DNA from: Flavisolibacter nicotianae
GTDB lineage: Bacteria; Bacteroidota; Bacteroidia; Chitinophagales; Chitinophagaceae
Assembly: GCF_003628535.1 (NCBI RefSeq)
Contig: NZ_RBCI01000001.1
Coordinates: 62,001 to 126,000, forward strand
DNA: 64,000 nt
Reading direction: 5' to 3'
A program made the position numbers and the translations under genes. The notes beneath the pieces are model-generated. The model searched no databases, was not told where the DNA came from, and saw nothing but the letters and a program-made list of their open reading frames with translations. Of this stretch, positions 53,598 to 61,139 are shown one piece after another (position 1 is the first letter of the stretch; each line of letters starts with the position of its first letter).

Positions 53598-53632
53598 GCT
53601 ATCAGCTGTTAGCCGCAAGCTGCAAGCAGGTC
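53598..53632. repeat. Family C word-repeat half-element upstream of nuoH
   Basis: AGCTATCAGCTGTTAGCCGC followed by AAGCTGCAAGC. It matches one arm of the family C elements at 50911-50990 and 55013-55096; I do not see the second arm here. It ends directly at the nuoH start. Confidence 0.55.
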
Positions 53633-53758
53633 GCTTTTCACTTGAAGCATTTTTTTGTTTGTCAACACTCGTTCTCTTATCAACTTCCGTTGCGTCGCAC
53701 TCTTGTACGTTCAGTAATTCTATTCAACACGCTTTCGCTCTTCCTCTATTTTTCATCG

Positions 53759-53777
53759 GACACGCCAGGAGCGTGTC
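53759..53777 (-). repeat. Hairpin between nuoG and nuoH
   Basis: GACACGC (53759-53765) and GCGTGTC (53771-53777) form a perfect 7-base-pair stem with loop CAGGA. On the minus strand it stands in the long nuoG-nuoH spacer after a purine-rich stretch (53787-53835). No T run, so processing or attenuation is more likely than termination. Confidence 0.5.
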
Positions 53778-53836
53778 TTTACATATGCGTTCTCTCCTTC
53801 CTTCTTCTGTTCCTTGTTCGTCTGTTCTGCTGTTCT

Positions 53837-55006
53837 TTACGGGGTATTCGGATTTGTCGAATCCGTTCCCGCCACGTTTCTCCCCTTGCCTTCCTTCACA
53901 TCCGTCACGTTCGTTCCCACGGCTTTTGGATTGCCGTTGAAAGTAGCGTTGGTTGCCGGTCCGTTAATCACGTTCAGGTCGACCATGTTCACATCACTCA
54001 CCGCGTGAATATCGAGCAGTATCCTCGCCGCATGCCCGTGCATCACTTCCGTTAAGAATTCTTGCGGTTTTTCTATTTTCTCGTAGTGACCGGCATTGAT
54101 CACCGAGTGCCTGTCCAACCGTGTCGGGCCTTCGATCACCCAGTCACTCACCTGCTTTTTCTCAAAGCGGCATTCGTTACAGATCCATTCTTCCACTTCG
54201 CCAAACTGGTCTTTTCGGGCCGTCACACGCAGCACGTCGTCGCCACGCATCCACAGCCGTACTTTACCCTTACAGTGCGGGCAGTCGCGGTGGGCATCCA
54301 CCGGCTTGGTAAACCACACGCGGTTTTTGAAGCGGAAGGTCCGGTCGGTCAGCGCACCCACGGGGCAAACGTCGATCACGTTGCCGATCATAGGGCTTTC
54401 CAACGATTTTTGAATGTAGGTTGCGATCTGCGCATGATCGCCTCGATCCAGCACGCCATGCTCCCGGTTACCCGCTACCTGGTTAGCCGTGTGTACACAG
54501 CGGTAGCAAAGAATGCAACGGGTCATGTGCAACTGGATGTACGGACCGATATCGATGCGCTCGAAGGTCCGGCGCTTGAACTCGTAGCGGGTGGCCTCCG
54601 CACCGTGCTCGTAGCTCAGGTCCTGCAGGTCGCACTCACCAGCCTGGTCACACACCGGGCAATCGAGCGGATGGTTCAAAAGGAGGAATTCCACCACGCC
54701 TTTCCGTGCTTCCAGTACGGCCGGATTGGTAATGTTCTCGACAATCATGCCGTCCATCACCGCCGTGCGGCAACTGGCCACCAGCTTGGGCATCGGACGG
54801 GGATCGGCGGTAGAACCGGCCGCCACTCTTACCAGACAGGTACGGCAATAACCACCGGTGTTTTGCAGCTTGCTGTAATAACACATTGTTGGCGGCACAA
54901 TGTCGCCACCGATCTTGCGGGCCGCCATCAGGATGGTGGTACCGGGCTCCACTTCCACAGTGATGTTATCGATAGTAACCTTCAATAATTTTTTTTCTTC
55001 AGCCAT
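53837..55006 (-). CDS. nuoG: NADH-quinone oxidoreductase subunit G, short form
   Basis: Iron-sulfur subunit of the NADH arm of complex I. The 389-residue protein has the N-terminal 2Fe-2S domain (Cys42, Cys54, Cys57, Cys79), the His-Cys3 site in NHPLDCPVCDQAGECDLQ (His112, Cys116, Cys119, Cys125) and a 4Fe-4S site (Cys164, Cys167, Cys170 and a Cys in VIDVCPVGAL). It ends soon after a further CPHC...CNEC region, lacking the large molybdopterin-fold domain of the roughly 900-residue E. coli NuoG. Short NuoG is usual in Bacteroidota as far as I know. The last 40 or so residues are low-complexity (Asn, Thr, Gly) and look unconserved. Confidence 0.92.
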   Translation of the reverse strand: MAEEKKLLKVTIDNITVEVEPGTTILMAARKIGGDIVPPTMCYYSKLQNTGGYCRTCLVRVAAGSTADPRPMPKLVASCRTAVMDGMIVENITNPAVLEARKGVVEFLLLNHPLDCPVCDQAGECDLQDLSYEHGAEATRYEFKRRTFERIDIGPYIQLHMTRCILCYRCVHTANQVAGNREHGVLDRGDHAQIATYIQKSLESPMIGNVIDVCPVGALTDRTFRFKNRVWFTKPVDAHRDCPHCKGKVRLWMRGDDVLRVTARKDQFGEVEEWICNECRFEKKQVSDWVIEGPTRLDRHSVINAGHYEKIEKPQEFLTEVMHGHAARILLDIHAVSDVNMVDLNVINGPATNATFNGNPKAVGTNVTDVKEGKGRNVAGTDSTNPNTP

Positions 55007-55012
55007 AATGAG

Positions 55013-55096
55013 AATAAGCTTTTAGCTATTAGCTCCAAGCTGCAAGCTTTACCACGTCTCTCCTGGCTTGTCGCCAGAAGCTTGTGGCTTGCAGCG
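55013..55096. repeat. Family C word-repeat palindrome, nuoF-nuoG junction
   Basis: The left arm has AAGCTTTTAGCTATTAGCTC then CAAGCTGCAAGCTT; the right arm has AGAAGCTTGTGGCTTGCAGC. A compact inner hairpin CTGGC-ttgtc-GCCAG spans 55063-55077. Same word family as 50911-50990. Confidence 0.7.
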
Positions 55097-55104
55097 TTTT
55101 TCAA

Positions 55105-56460
55105 TCACGGTGTTGCCGCTACTTCGATCGGGTCGGCATAATGCGCCAGTCCAAAGTTTCTTTGTAATGCTTCATCGGGGTTGGTCACGTGCCATTCAAA
55201 CTCATCGCGGAAGTGACGAATGGCCGCTGCCACCGGCCAGGCTGCCGCATCGCCCAACGGGCAAATGGTGTTGCCCTCAATCTTGCTCTGGATATCCCAA
55301 AGCAGATCGATATCGCTCATCTTGCCCCTTCCGTTCTCGATGTTGGTCAGGATCTTTTCCATCCAACCCGTACCCTCGCGGCAGGGCGAACACTGCCCGC
55401 AGCTTTCGTGGCGGTAGAAACGGGCCAGCGACATGGTATGACGCACCACGCACTGGTCTTCGTCCATCACGATAAAACCACCCGAACCCATCATCGAACC
55501 GGTTGGGAAACCGCCATCAGCCAGGCTTTCGTAGGTCATCATCCGCGGCTCACCTTTGGCTGTTTTCAGCAGGAGATTGGCCGGCAGGATGGGAACAGAC
55601 GAACCGCCCGGGATACAGGCTTTCAGTCTCTTTCCGTTGGGAATACCACCGCAATATTCATCGCTGTAGATGAATTCTTCCACGGAGATGGTCATATCAA
55701 TCTCGTAAATACCGGGCTTGTTGATGTTGCCGCAGGCAGAAATCAGCTTGGTACCGGTAGACCGGCCCACGCCAATTTTTGCATACTCCTCGCCACCGAT
55801 GTTCATGATAGGAACAATAGCAGCCAGGGTCTCCACATTATTCACTACAGTTGGGCAGCCGTACAAACCTTTGACGGCCGGGAACGGCGGCTTGATACGG
55901 GGATTGCCACGCTTGCCCTCAAGCGACTCGAGCAACGCCGTTTCTTCACCGCAGATATAGGCACCGGCGCCACGCTGCACATAGATCTCACAGTCAAAGC
56001 CGGTGTTCAGGATATTTTTCCCAAGGAACCCTGCTGCCTTTGCTTCGGCAATAGCCTGCTCCAGGATGTCCACGATCCAGGCGTACTCGCCACGGATGTA
56101 GATGTAGGTGCGGTTGGAACCAAGCGCAAACGAAGAAACGATCAGGCCTTCGATCAGCAGGTGCGGGATGAATTCCATCAGGTAACGGTCTTTGAAGGTT
56201 CCCGGTTCGGATTCATCGGCATTGCACACGAGGTAACGAGGAACGCCTTCCGGCTTGGCCAGGAAGCTCCACTTCATACCTGTCGGGAACCCGGCACCAC
56301 CGCGGCCACGCAGGCCGCTTTTCTTCACCTCTTCCACGATATCGGCAGGGGCCATTTTAAAAGCCTTTTCCACGGCGGCATAACCACCGTTTTGCCGATA
56401 CACATCATACAACCTGATGTTCTCGATATGTGCGTTTTCTAATAATAATTTTCTACCCAT
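55105..56460 (-). CDS. nuoF: NADH-quinone oxidoreductase subunit F
   Basis: NADH-binding flavoprotein subunit of complex I. The 451-residue protein has the FMN/NADH site GLRGRGGAGFPTG, the GAYICGEETALLESLEG segment, and the 4Fe-4S N3 ligands in ESCGQCSPCREGTGW. All expected motifs are intact. Start ATG 56460. It follows a VOC-fold gene rather than nuoE, with a family A word repeat in the spacer. Confidence 0.97.
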   Translation of the reverse strand: MGRKLLLENAHIENIRLYDVYRQNGGYAAVEKAFKMAPADIVEEVKKSGLRGRGGAGFPTGMKWSFLAKPEGVPRYLVCNADESEPGTFKDRYLMEFIPHLLIEGLIVSSFALGSNRTYIYIRGEYAWIVDILEQAIAEAKAAGFLGKNILNTGFDCEIYVQRGAGAYICGEETALLESLEGKRGNPRIKPPFPAVKGLYGCPTVVNNVETLAAIVPIMNIGGEEYAKIGVGRSTGTKLISACGNINKPGIYEIDMTISVEEFIYSDEYCGGIPNGKRLKACIPGGSSVPILPANLLLKTAKGEPRMMTYESLADGGFPTGSMMGSGGFIVMDEDQCVVRHTMSLARFYRHESCGQCSPCREGTGWMEKILTNIENGRGKMSDIDLLWDIQSKIEGNTICPLGDAAAWPVAAAIRHFRDEFEWHVTNPDEALQRNFGLAHYADPIEVAATP

Positions 56461-56535
56461 TTATTCAAGTCAAAATTCAAACGTCAAAAAGGCATTTCCC
56501 CGTTTTGACGTTTTACTTTTTTAATTTTTACTTCT
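56461..56535. repeat. Family A word-repeat palindrome, VOC gene-nuoF junction
   Basis: On the minus strand it begins at the stop codon of the VOC gene with TAAAAATTAAAAAAGTAAAA then CGTCAAAAC, and ends with TTTTTGACGTTTGAATTTTG then ACTTGAATAA before the nuoF ATG. CGTCAAAA and TTTTGACG are the clear pairing core. Confidence 0.75.
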
Positions 56536-56935
56536 TCGGCTTGTCGTAGTTGAACATCCACTTGACACCGTACTGGTCTTGCAGCATGCCAAACGTGGCG
56601 CCCCAGAACGTATCCTGCAAAGGCATGGTCACTTTTCCGCCGTCGCTCAGGGCAGCAAAAGCCGATTGAATACTCCCGGAGTCTTTAAAGTCCAGGCTCA
56701 GGCTGACAATACCCGAATCGCTGGCGTCGACCGGACCGTCGGAAGCCATGAACAAAACATTGCCGTCCTTGACAAAATGCGTATGCATGACGTTGTCCGG
56801 ATCCATTCCCATCGGGTTTTCCGGTGCATCCGCATAACGGGAAATAGGGCCTGTTTCGCCACCCAGGGCTTTGCCGTAAAATTTCAACGCTTCTTCGCAG
56901 TTGCCTTTAAAAATGATGTAAGGAATGATTTGCAT
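56528..56935 (-). CDS. VOC-fold (glyoxalase/PhnB-like) protein inside the nuo operon
   Basis: A 135-residue protein of the PhnB/DUF1428-like branch of the vicinal oxygen chelate fold: IIPYIIFKGNCEEALKFYGKAL at the start is shown here only by its length of about 22 residues, and GATFGMLQDQYGVKWMFNY marks the end. These proteins often lack a known substrate; some act in glyoxalase- or resistance-type chemistry. It is on the nuo strand, 9 bases after the NTF2-like gene and before nuoF, so it is co-transcribed with complex I. A functional tie to complex I is not established. Confidence 0.85.
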   Translation of the reverse strand: MQIIPYIIFKGNCEEALKFYGKALGGETGPISRYADAPENPMGMDPDNVMHTHFVKDGNVLFMASDGPVDASDSGIVSLSLDFKDSGSIQSAFAALSDGGKVTMPLQDTFWGATFGMLQDQYGVKWMFNYDKPKK

Positions 56936-56944
56936 ATGCTGGTT

Positions 56945-57385
56945 TTATTTGTCTGATAGAGAAACTGCCTGTCTGCCCATCAACCGCCACTTGCCTTTCT
57001 CCTTCACCCACACAAGCATCATTGAAAAATTCAACGGCGTGGTGCTGCCGTCTGCTTTGTTTTCTTTTGCCCTGAACAGGTGCCGGACGATAGCTGCATC
57101 ATCCTCCACCAGGACCTGCACATTGCTGACGGCCGTGTCGCTGTAGGTTGATCTGTTTTTACTGATCCCATTGATTGCCTGCTCCCTTGTTTGCAGGTTC
57201 CCGTGCGAATGGCCGTAGGTTGCTTTCCTGGCAAACAAATCGTCCAACACCGCACTGTCTTTCGTGCCAAACACGGTGTGGCTTAAAAGATAGGTCCGAT
57301 CAATCAGCGTCTTTTCGTCTTTTGACTGGGCCAGGCAACTCGCTGCCGCAACCAGGAAACACATTGCAAAACAAAGGGTCTTCAT
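56945..57385 (-). CDS. Exported NTF2-like protein inside the nuo operon
   Basis: A 146-residue protein with a signal peptide (MKTLCFAMCFLVAAASCLAQ) and an NTF2-like (SnoaL/DUF4440) fold: a helical first half with LDDLFARKATYGHSHG and a final set of strands with VWVKEKGKWRLMGRQAV. Such domains bind small ligands or act as small enzymes; none is known here. Its ATG overlaps the nuoE stop (TAATG), so it is translationally coupled to a complex I subunit. The signal could alternatively be a lipoprotein signal, since a Cys lies near residue 17. Confidence 0.82.
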   Translation of the reverse strand: MKTLCFAMCFLVAAASCLAQSKDEKTLIDRTYLLSHTVFGTKDSAVLDDLFARKATYGHSHGNLQTREQAINGISKNRSTYSDTAVSNVQVLVEDDAAIVRHLFRAKENKADGSTTPLNFSMMLVWVKEKGKWRLMGRQAVSLSDK

Positions 57386-57882
57386 TAGTTATTTGTTGCT
57401 GCAGTACGCCTGCATTCGTCAATGATCTGGTCGACCTTTTCTTTCGTCAGGTGCTCTTTGTAGTGTTTGCCCATCTGCATCATTGGCGCATAGCCGCAGG
57501 CACCCAGGCATTCCACCGTTTTCAGCGTGAACAGGCCGTCGGCCGTTGTCTCGCCTACCTTGATGTTCAGCTTTTCCCTGATGTAATCGATGATGCCATC
57601 GCTGCCGTTCAGCATACAAGGACCTGTCTGGCACACTTCAAAAAGATAGCGGCCAACAGGCTTCAGGTTATACATGCTGTAAAACGTTGCAACCTCATAC
57701 ACTTCGATGGGTGTGAGTTGCAGGAGGCCTGCCACGTAATCCATGGCTTCCGCACTCAGCCAGCCGCCGTTCTCTTCCTGCGCAATGTGCAAAACAGGGA
57801 TCAGCGCACTTTTCTGTTTCCCTTCCGGGTACCGTGCAACAATCTCCTGAACCTTTTTTAGTTTTTCTTCTGAAAAATTCAT
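57385..57882 (-). CDS. nuoE: NADH-quinone oxidoreductase subunit E
   Basis: Thioredoxin-fold subunit of complex I holding the 2Fe-2S cluster N1a. The 165-residue protein has the four ligands Cys84 and Cys89 (VCQTGPCMLNG) and Cys125 and Cys129 (CLGACGYAP). Start ATG 57882. It is the first gene of the NADH module; its stop overlaps the start of an unrelated NTF2-like gene. A family B word repeat separates it from nuoD. Confidence 0.97.
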   Translation of the reverse strand: MNFSEEKLKKVQEIVARYPEGKQKSALIPVLHIAQEENGGWLSAEAMDYVAGLLQLTPIEVYEVATFYSMYNLKPVGRYLFEVCQTGPCMLNGSDGIIDYIREKLNIKVGETTADGLFTLKTVECLGACGYAPMMQMGKHYKEHLTKEKVDQIIDECRRTAATNN

Positions 57883-57890
57883 TTCTCTAA

Positions 57891-57966
57891 TTCGAAAATT
57901 TGAAAATTAGCAAATGTGAAAATGAGCTTTGTCCAAAGCATTTTCACATTTTCATATTTGCACATT
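57891..57966. repeat. Family B word-repeat palindrome, nuoD-nuoE junction
   Basis: AAATGTGAAAATG (57912-57924) pairs perfectly with CATTTTCACATTT (57939-57951), and CTTTG (57927-57931) with CAAAG (57934-57938), leaving a 2-base bulge and loop TC: an 18-base-pair hairpin. Outside it lie TTCGAAAATTTGAAAATTAG and TTCATATTTGCACATTA, more copies of the same words. Confidence 0.8.
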
Positions 57967-59194
57967 ATCCATCCATCTCCCCTGCAATCAGGTTGAGCGA
58001 AGACATCACGATGATGGCATCACTCAGCATGCTTCCTTTTACCAGTTCTTCGTAGGCCTGGTAATAAATAAAGCACGGACGGCGGATGTGGAGCCGGTAC
58101 GGGCTGCGGCCACCATCGCTGATCAGGTAATAACCCAATTCGCCGTTGGCCCCCTCCACCGCGTGATATACTTCACCGGGTGGCATTTCCACTTCTCCCA
58201 TAATGATTTTAAAGTGATAAATGAGCGCCTCCATTTTGGTGTACACGTCTTTCTTTTCGGGCAGGTAATACTCCGGAACATCCGCATGGTAAATGTCAGC
58301 CTCCGCACCTTTGAATTCCTGCACCTTGCGATAGGCCTGCTCGATAATTTTCAGCGACTCCCACATTTCTTCCTGGCGAACGATGAAGCGATCATAACAA
58401 TCGCCTGTAGAGCCCACCGGAATGACGAAGTCAAAATCCTCGTAACTGCTGTACGGCGTGTGAACCCGTACGTCATAATCCACACCGGCGGCCCGAAGAT
58501 TGGGACCGGTAAATCCATAGTTCAGGGCCCTTTCGGCACTGATGGGACCTGCACCGATGGTACGCTCCATGAAGATGCGGTTGCGCAAAAACAGGTTTTC
58601 GAATTCCTTCAATGCTTTTGGATATTCGGCCAAAAACTTCTCCAGCTTTTCGAAAGCGATGCTATTGAAATTCCGTTCAAAGCCGCCAATGCGCCCAATG
58701 TTTGTTGTCAAACGGGCACCGCAAACCTGTTCCCAGATTTCATAAATGAGCTCACGGTATTGCATCAGGTACAAAAAGCCCGTGTACGCCCCGGCATCCA
58801 CCCCAACGATCGAATTGCAGATCAGGTGATCGGCAATGCGTGCCAGCTCCATGATGATGACGCGGAGATAATCGACCCGCTTGGGCGTCTGAATGCCCAG
58901 CAATTTTTCGCAGGTCAGGTGCCAGCCAATGTTGTTGATCGGCGACGAGCAATAGTTCAACCGGTCGGTGAGGGGCGTGATCTGGTACAGTGGCCGGCGC
59001 TCGGCAATTTTTTCGATGGCCCTGTGCACATACCCGATCGTTTGCTCGGCGGAAACAATGCGTTCGCCATCCAGCTCCAGGATATTCTGGAACACGCCAT
59101 GCGTTGCGGGATGGGTGGGACCAAGGTTAATCCTCGTGGTGGTTGTTTCGATACTTCCTTCCGGAAGCGTGATATGTTTTTCTGTCGTAGACAT
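57965..59194 (-). CDS. nuoD: NADH-quinone oxidoreductase subunit D
   Basis: 49-kDa-type subunit lining the quinone site of complex I. The 409-residue protein has INLGPTHPATHGVF with the quinone-site His, GYVHRAIEKIAE, YCSSPINNIGW and the C-terminal RRPCFIYYQA region. It is not fused to NuoC, unlike in E. coli. The ATG at 59194 is preferred over a longer frame that runs into the upstream word repeat. Confidence 0.97.
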   Translation of the reverse strand: MSTTEKHITLPEGSIETTTTRINLGPTHPATHGVFQNILELDGERIVSAEQTIGYVHRAIEKIAERRPLYQITPLTDRLNYCSSPINNIGWHLTCEKLLGIQTPKRVDYLRVIIMELARIADHLICNSIVGVDAGAYTGFLYLMQYRELIYEIWEQVCGARLTTNIGRIGGFERNFNSIAFEKLEKFLAEYPKALKEFENLFLRNRIFMERTIGAGPISAERALNYGFTGPNLRAAGVDYDVRVHTPYSSYEDFDFVIPVGSTGDCYDRFIVRQEEMWESLKIIEQAYRKVQEFKGAEADIYHADVPEYYLPEKKDVYTKMEALIYHFKIIMGEVEMPPGEVYHAVEGANGELGYYLISDGGRSPYRLHIRRPCFIYYQAYEELVKGSMLSDAIIVMSSLNLIAGEMDG

Positions 59195-59277
59195 TTCTAT
59201 GTCGAAATTCAAAAGTCAAAATGAAAAACGAACTTCTCTGCTTTTGACTTTTTAGTTTTTAATTTTTACTTCTTACG
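59195..59277. repeat. Family A word-repeat palindrome, nuoC-nuoD junction
   Basis: On the minus strand, directly after the nuoC stop, GAAGTAAAAATTAAAAACTA and AAAAGTCAAAAGC lead into a loop, then TTTTGACTTTTGAATTTCGA right before the nuoD ATG. AGTCAAAA and TTTTGACT form the core stem. Same words as 48914-48990 and 56461-56535. Confidence 0.75.
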
Positions 59278-59851
59278 GATTTTTGGCTTCAGCCGGGATG
59301 GTCATCGGTGAGCCATCAGGGTGACGGTTACCAAAGTCAAAGCTTCCGCCCCGTCCGAACATCTCATCATCTTTATCAAGGCGGGTCTGGTCTTCCAGTG
59401 GGTATTCTTTCCGCAGCGGGAAATAATCCATCTCGTCCACGTTTTGAATCCGCTTCAAATTCGGGTGCCCAACAAAGTTGACACCATAGAAATCATAGGC
59501 TTCTCTTTCCAGCCAGTTGGCGGCTTCAAAAATCTTTGTGACACTGGCAACATCCGGCTTTTCAATGGGTGTAAACACCTTGAAGCGGATACGGCAGTTT
59601 TCCACCAGGTTGTGCAGGTGATAAACAACGGCGATCTCACGACCCTTGTAGGCAGGATAATGAACCGCTGTCAGGTCCGTCAAAAACTGGAAACCCAATT
59701 GCGGGTCATCGTATAAAGTCTGCATCACCTTCAGGTTCAGCTCGGGCTTTGTTTCGAATGTAAGCATGCCATGCGGCTCTTCGAAACTGTACACATCCTC
59801 ACCAAACATTGCCTGCAGCCGTTGTTTTATGAAATCGTTGCTTAAAGCCAT
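59273..59851 (-). CDS. nuoC: NADH-quinone oxidoreductase subunit C
   Basis: 30-kDa-type peripheral-arm subunit of complex I. The 192-residue protein has the family motif ANWLEREAYDFYGVNFVGHP and the closing FPLRKEYPLE segment. A short tail extends beyond the usual end. Start ATG 59851. Separate from nuoD, with a family A spacer between them and a family B spacer upstream. Confidence 0.96.
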   Translation of the reverse strand: MALSNDFIKQRLQAMFGEDVYSFEEPHGMLTFETKPELNLKVMQTLYDDPQLGFQFLTDLTAVHYPAYKGREIAVVYHLHNLVENCRIRFKVFTPIEKPDVASVTKIFEAANWLEREAYDFYGVNFVGHPNLKRIQNVDEMDYFPLRKEYPLEDQTRLDKDDEMFGRGGSFDFGNRHPDGSPMTIPAEAKNP

Positions 59852-59854
59852 CTT

Positions 59855-59932
59855 TCAATTTGAAAATTTGAAAATTTGAAAATTCGGAAATGCCCTGGTT
59901 GCACATTTGCCTATTTTCAAATTTGCACATTA
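59855..59932. repeat. Family B word-repeat palindrome, nuoB-nuoC junction
   Basis: Three tandem copies of TTTGAAAA (about 59859-59883) on the left; ATTTTCAAATTTGCACATTA on the right. AAATTTGAAAAT (59872-59883) pairs perfectly with ATTTTCAAATTT (59913-59924). Words shared with 57891-57966 and 27147-27239. Confidence 0.78.
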
Positions 59933-60514
59933 CTGTATTCCGTAACTCTCTAACAATTTTTGGTAGTGCTCGCTGCTTCGTCTCCGCAGGCTTTCCTTCC
60001 CTACCAGGTCCTGTACTTTCATAAAGCCATCGAGGATGGCTTCCGGCCTGGGCGGACAGCCCGGCACATACACATCAACAGGGATCACCTGGTCCACACC
60101 CTGCAACACGCTATAGGTGTCGAAAATCCCGCCGCTGGAGGCACAGGCGCCAATCGCCATCACCCACCGGGGCTCCGCCATTTGCAAATACACCTGCTTT
60201 ACCACCGGAGCCATTTTTTTGGAAATCAGCCCGATCACCATCAGCAGGTCGCATTGCCGTGGGGAGAATCCCACCCTTTCGGCACCAAACCTTGCCAGGT
60301 CGTAGTGTGAAGCCATGGTAGCCATGAATTCGATCCCGCAGCACTTGGTGGCAAAGGGAAGCGGCCAAAGAGAATTTTTTCTTGCCAGCCCAACCACGTC
60401 ACTCAGCTTGGTGGCAAAAAAGCCTTCACCCTGGTAGCCATCCGGCATATCCACGATGCTGATGTCTTTTTCTAAAGGCTTTTCTTTGATATTAAACGAA
60501 ACTGGACGAGCCAT
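59930..60514 (-). CDS. nuoB: NADH-quinone oxidoreductase subunit B
   Basis: Subunit carrying the last cluster, N2, that passes electrons to quinone. The 194-residue protein has the unusual tandem ligands Cys58-Cys59 in [11 protein letters not shown], a third Cys in GACASSGG and the fourth in [11 protein letters not shown]. Start ATG 60514. All ligands intact. Confidence 0.97.
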   Translation of the reverse strand: MARPVSFNIKEKPLEKDISIVDMPDGYQGEGFFATKLSDVVGLARKNSLWPLPFATKCCGIEFMATMASHYDLARFGAERVGFSPRQCDLLMVIGLISKKMAPVVKQVYLQMAEPRWVMAIGACASSGGIFDTYSVLQGVDQVIPVDVYVPGCPPRPEAILDGFMKVQDLVGKESLRRRSSEHYQKLLESYGIQ

Positions 60515-60515
60515 A

Positions 60516-60604
60516 ACGATTTAAGATTTAAAATTTACTATTTAATATTTCCATCCCACAACGGCCGCTTTCACCTATTAAATATTCAATCTGCAATATG
60601 CGAT
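60516..60604. repeat. A/T-rich word repeat between nuoA and nuoB
   Basis: The spacer has ACGATTTAAGATTTAAAATT then TACTATTTAATATTT, and later CTATTAAATATTCAATCTGC. The ATTTAA/TTAAAT words recur with weak dyad symmetry. It looks like a fourth member type of the spacer elements, but the signal is less clear than in families A to C. Confidence 0.5.
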
Positions 60605-60608
60605 TCTC

Positions 60609-61019
60609 TTAGTCTTCCCAATTCAATGCCCCTTTCTTGATAATGTAGATAAATCCACAAAGAAAGAACGCAACAAACATCAACACGGCCCAAAATCCAC
60701 TCCAACCCAGGCCTTTGAAGTTGACGGCATAAGGATAAAAGAAAATGATTTCCACGTCGAACAGGACAAACAGGATGGCTACCAGGAAATACTTGATGGC
60801 AACCGGCTGCCGGGCTTCACCGTGGTTTTCAATACCGGATGCAAAGGTTTGCAGCTTGTCAGTTGTTTTGCGCTTGGGACCTAACAGGTGAGTCACCACC
60901 AGCAGGGTGCCGATCATGCCAAAGGCAAAAATGAACTGGAAAGCGATTGGAAGCCAACTGCCGGCACTGTTTACATCCGATACGGTTTTACTGAGGTCTG
61001 ATTGGAGTAGGTAAAACAT
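60609..61019 (-). CDS. nuoA: NADH-quinone oxidoreductase subunit A
   Basis: Small membrane subunit of complex I near the quinone site. The 136-residue protein has three helices with the conserved GIENHGEARQPVAIKYFLVAILFVLFDVEIIF region, of which FDVEIIFFYPYA is diagnostic. The ATG at 61019 is used; the frame runs 14 codons upstream through the promoter. First gene of the nuo operon. Confidence 0.96.
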   Translation of the reverse strand: MFYLLQSDLSKTVSDVNSAGSWLPIAFQFIFAFGMIGTLLVVTHLLGPKRKTTDKLQTFASGIENHGEARQPVAIKYFLVAILFVLFDVEIIFFYPYAVNFKGLGWSGFWAVLMFVAFFLCGFIYIIKKGALNWED

Positions 61020-61038
61020 AGTTTTCCAAAATGGCAGG

Positions 61039-61071
61039 CAAAAATAAGCCGAGATATGCAATAACCGGCAA
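61039..61071 (-). promoter_or_regulatory. nuo operon promoter
   Basis: On the minus strand TTG (61071-61069), a 22-base spacer and TATTTTTG (61046-61039) fit the Bacteroidota promoter. Predicted start near 61032, about 12 bases before the nuoA ATG. Confidence 0.6.
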
Positions 61072-61100
61072 CAATTTCAAGAGGTTGCTTTAAAAGAAAA

Positions 61101-61118
61101 GCCCCCGTTTCCGGGGGC
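61101..61118 (-). terminator. Terminator of the TPR gene
   Basis: GCCCCCG (61101-61107) pairs with CGGGGGC (61112-61118). On the minus strand a T-rich run (complement of 61090-61100) follows. It separates the TPR gene from the nuo promoter. Confidence 0.8.
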
Positions 61119-61139
61119 CATCCAAAGCGATTTGCCTGC

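Noticed and set aside
54062-54988. Long plus-strand open frame (about 308 codons) opposite nuoG
   Set aside because: It lies fully antisense to nuoG, which has all cluster ligands; the antisense protein has no recognisable domain and its length follows from codon bias on the other strand.
55189-56442. 417-codon plus-strand open frame opposite nuoF
   Set aside because: Antisense shadow of an intact, strongly conserved gene; no signal, domain or start context of its own.
57929-59224. 431-codon plus-strand open frame opposite nuoD
   Set aside because: Antisense shadow of nuoD; runs through word-repeat spacers on both sides.
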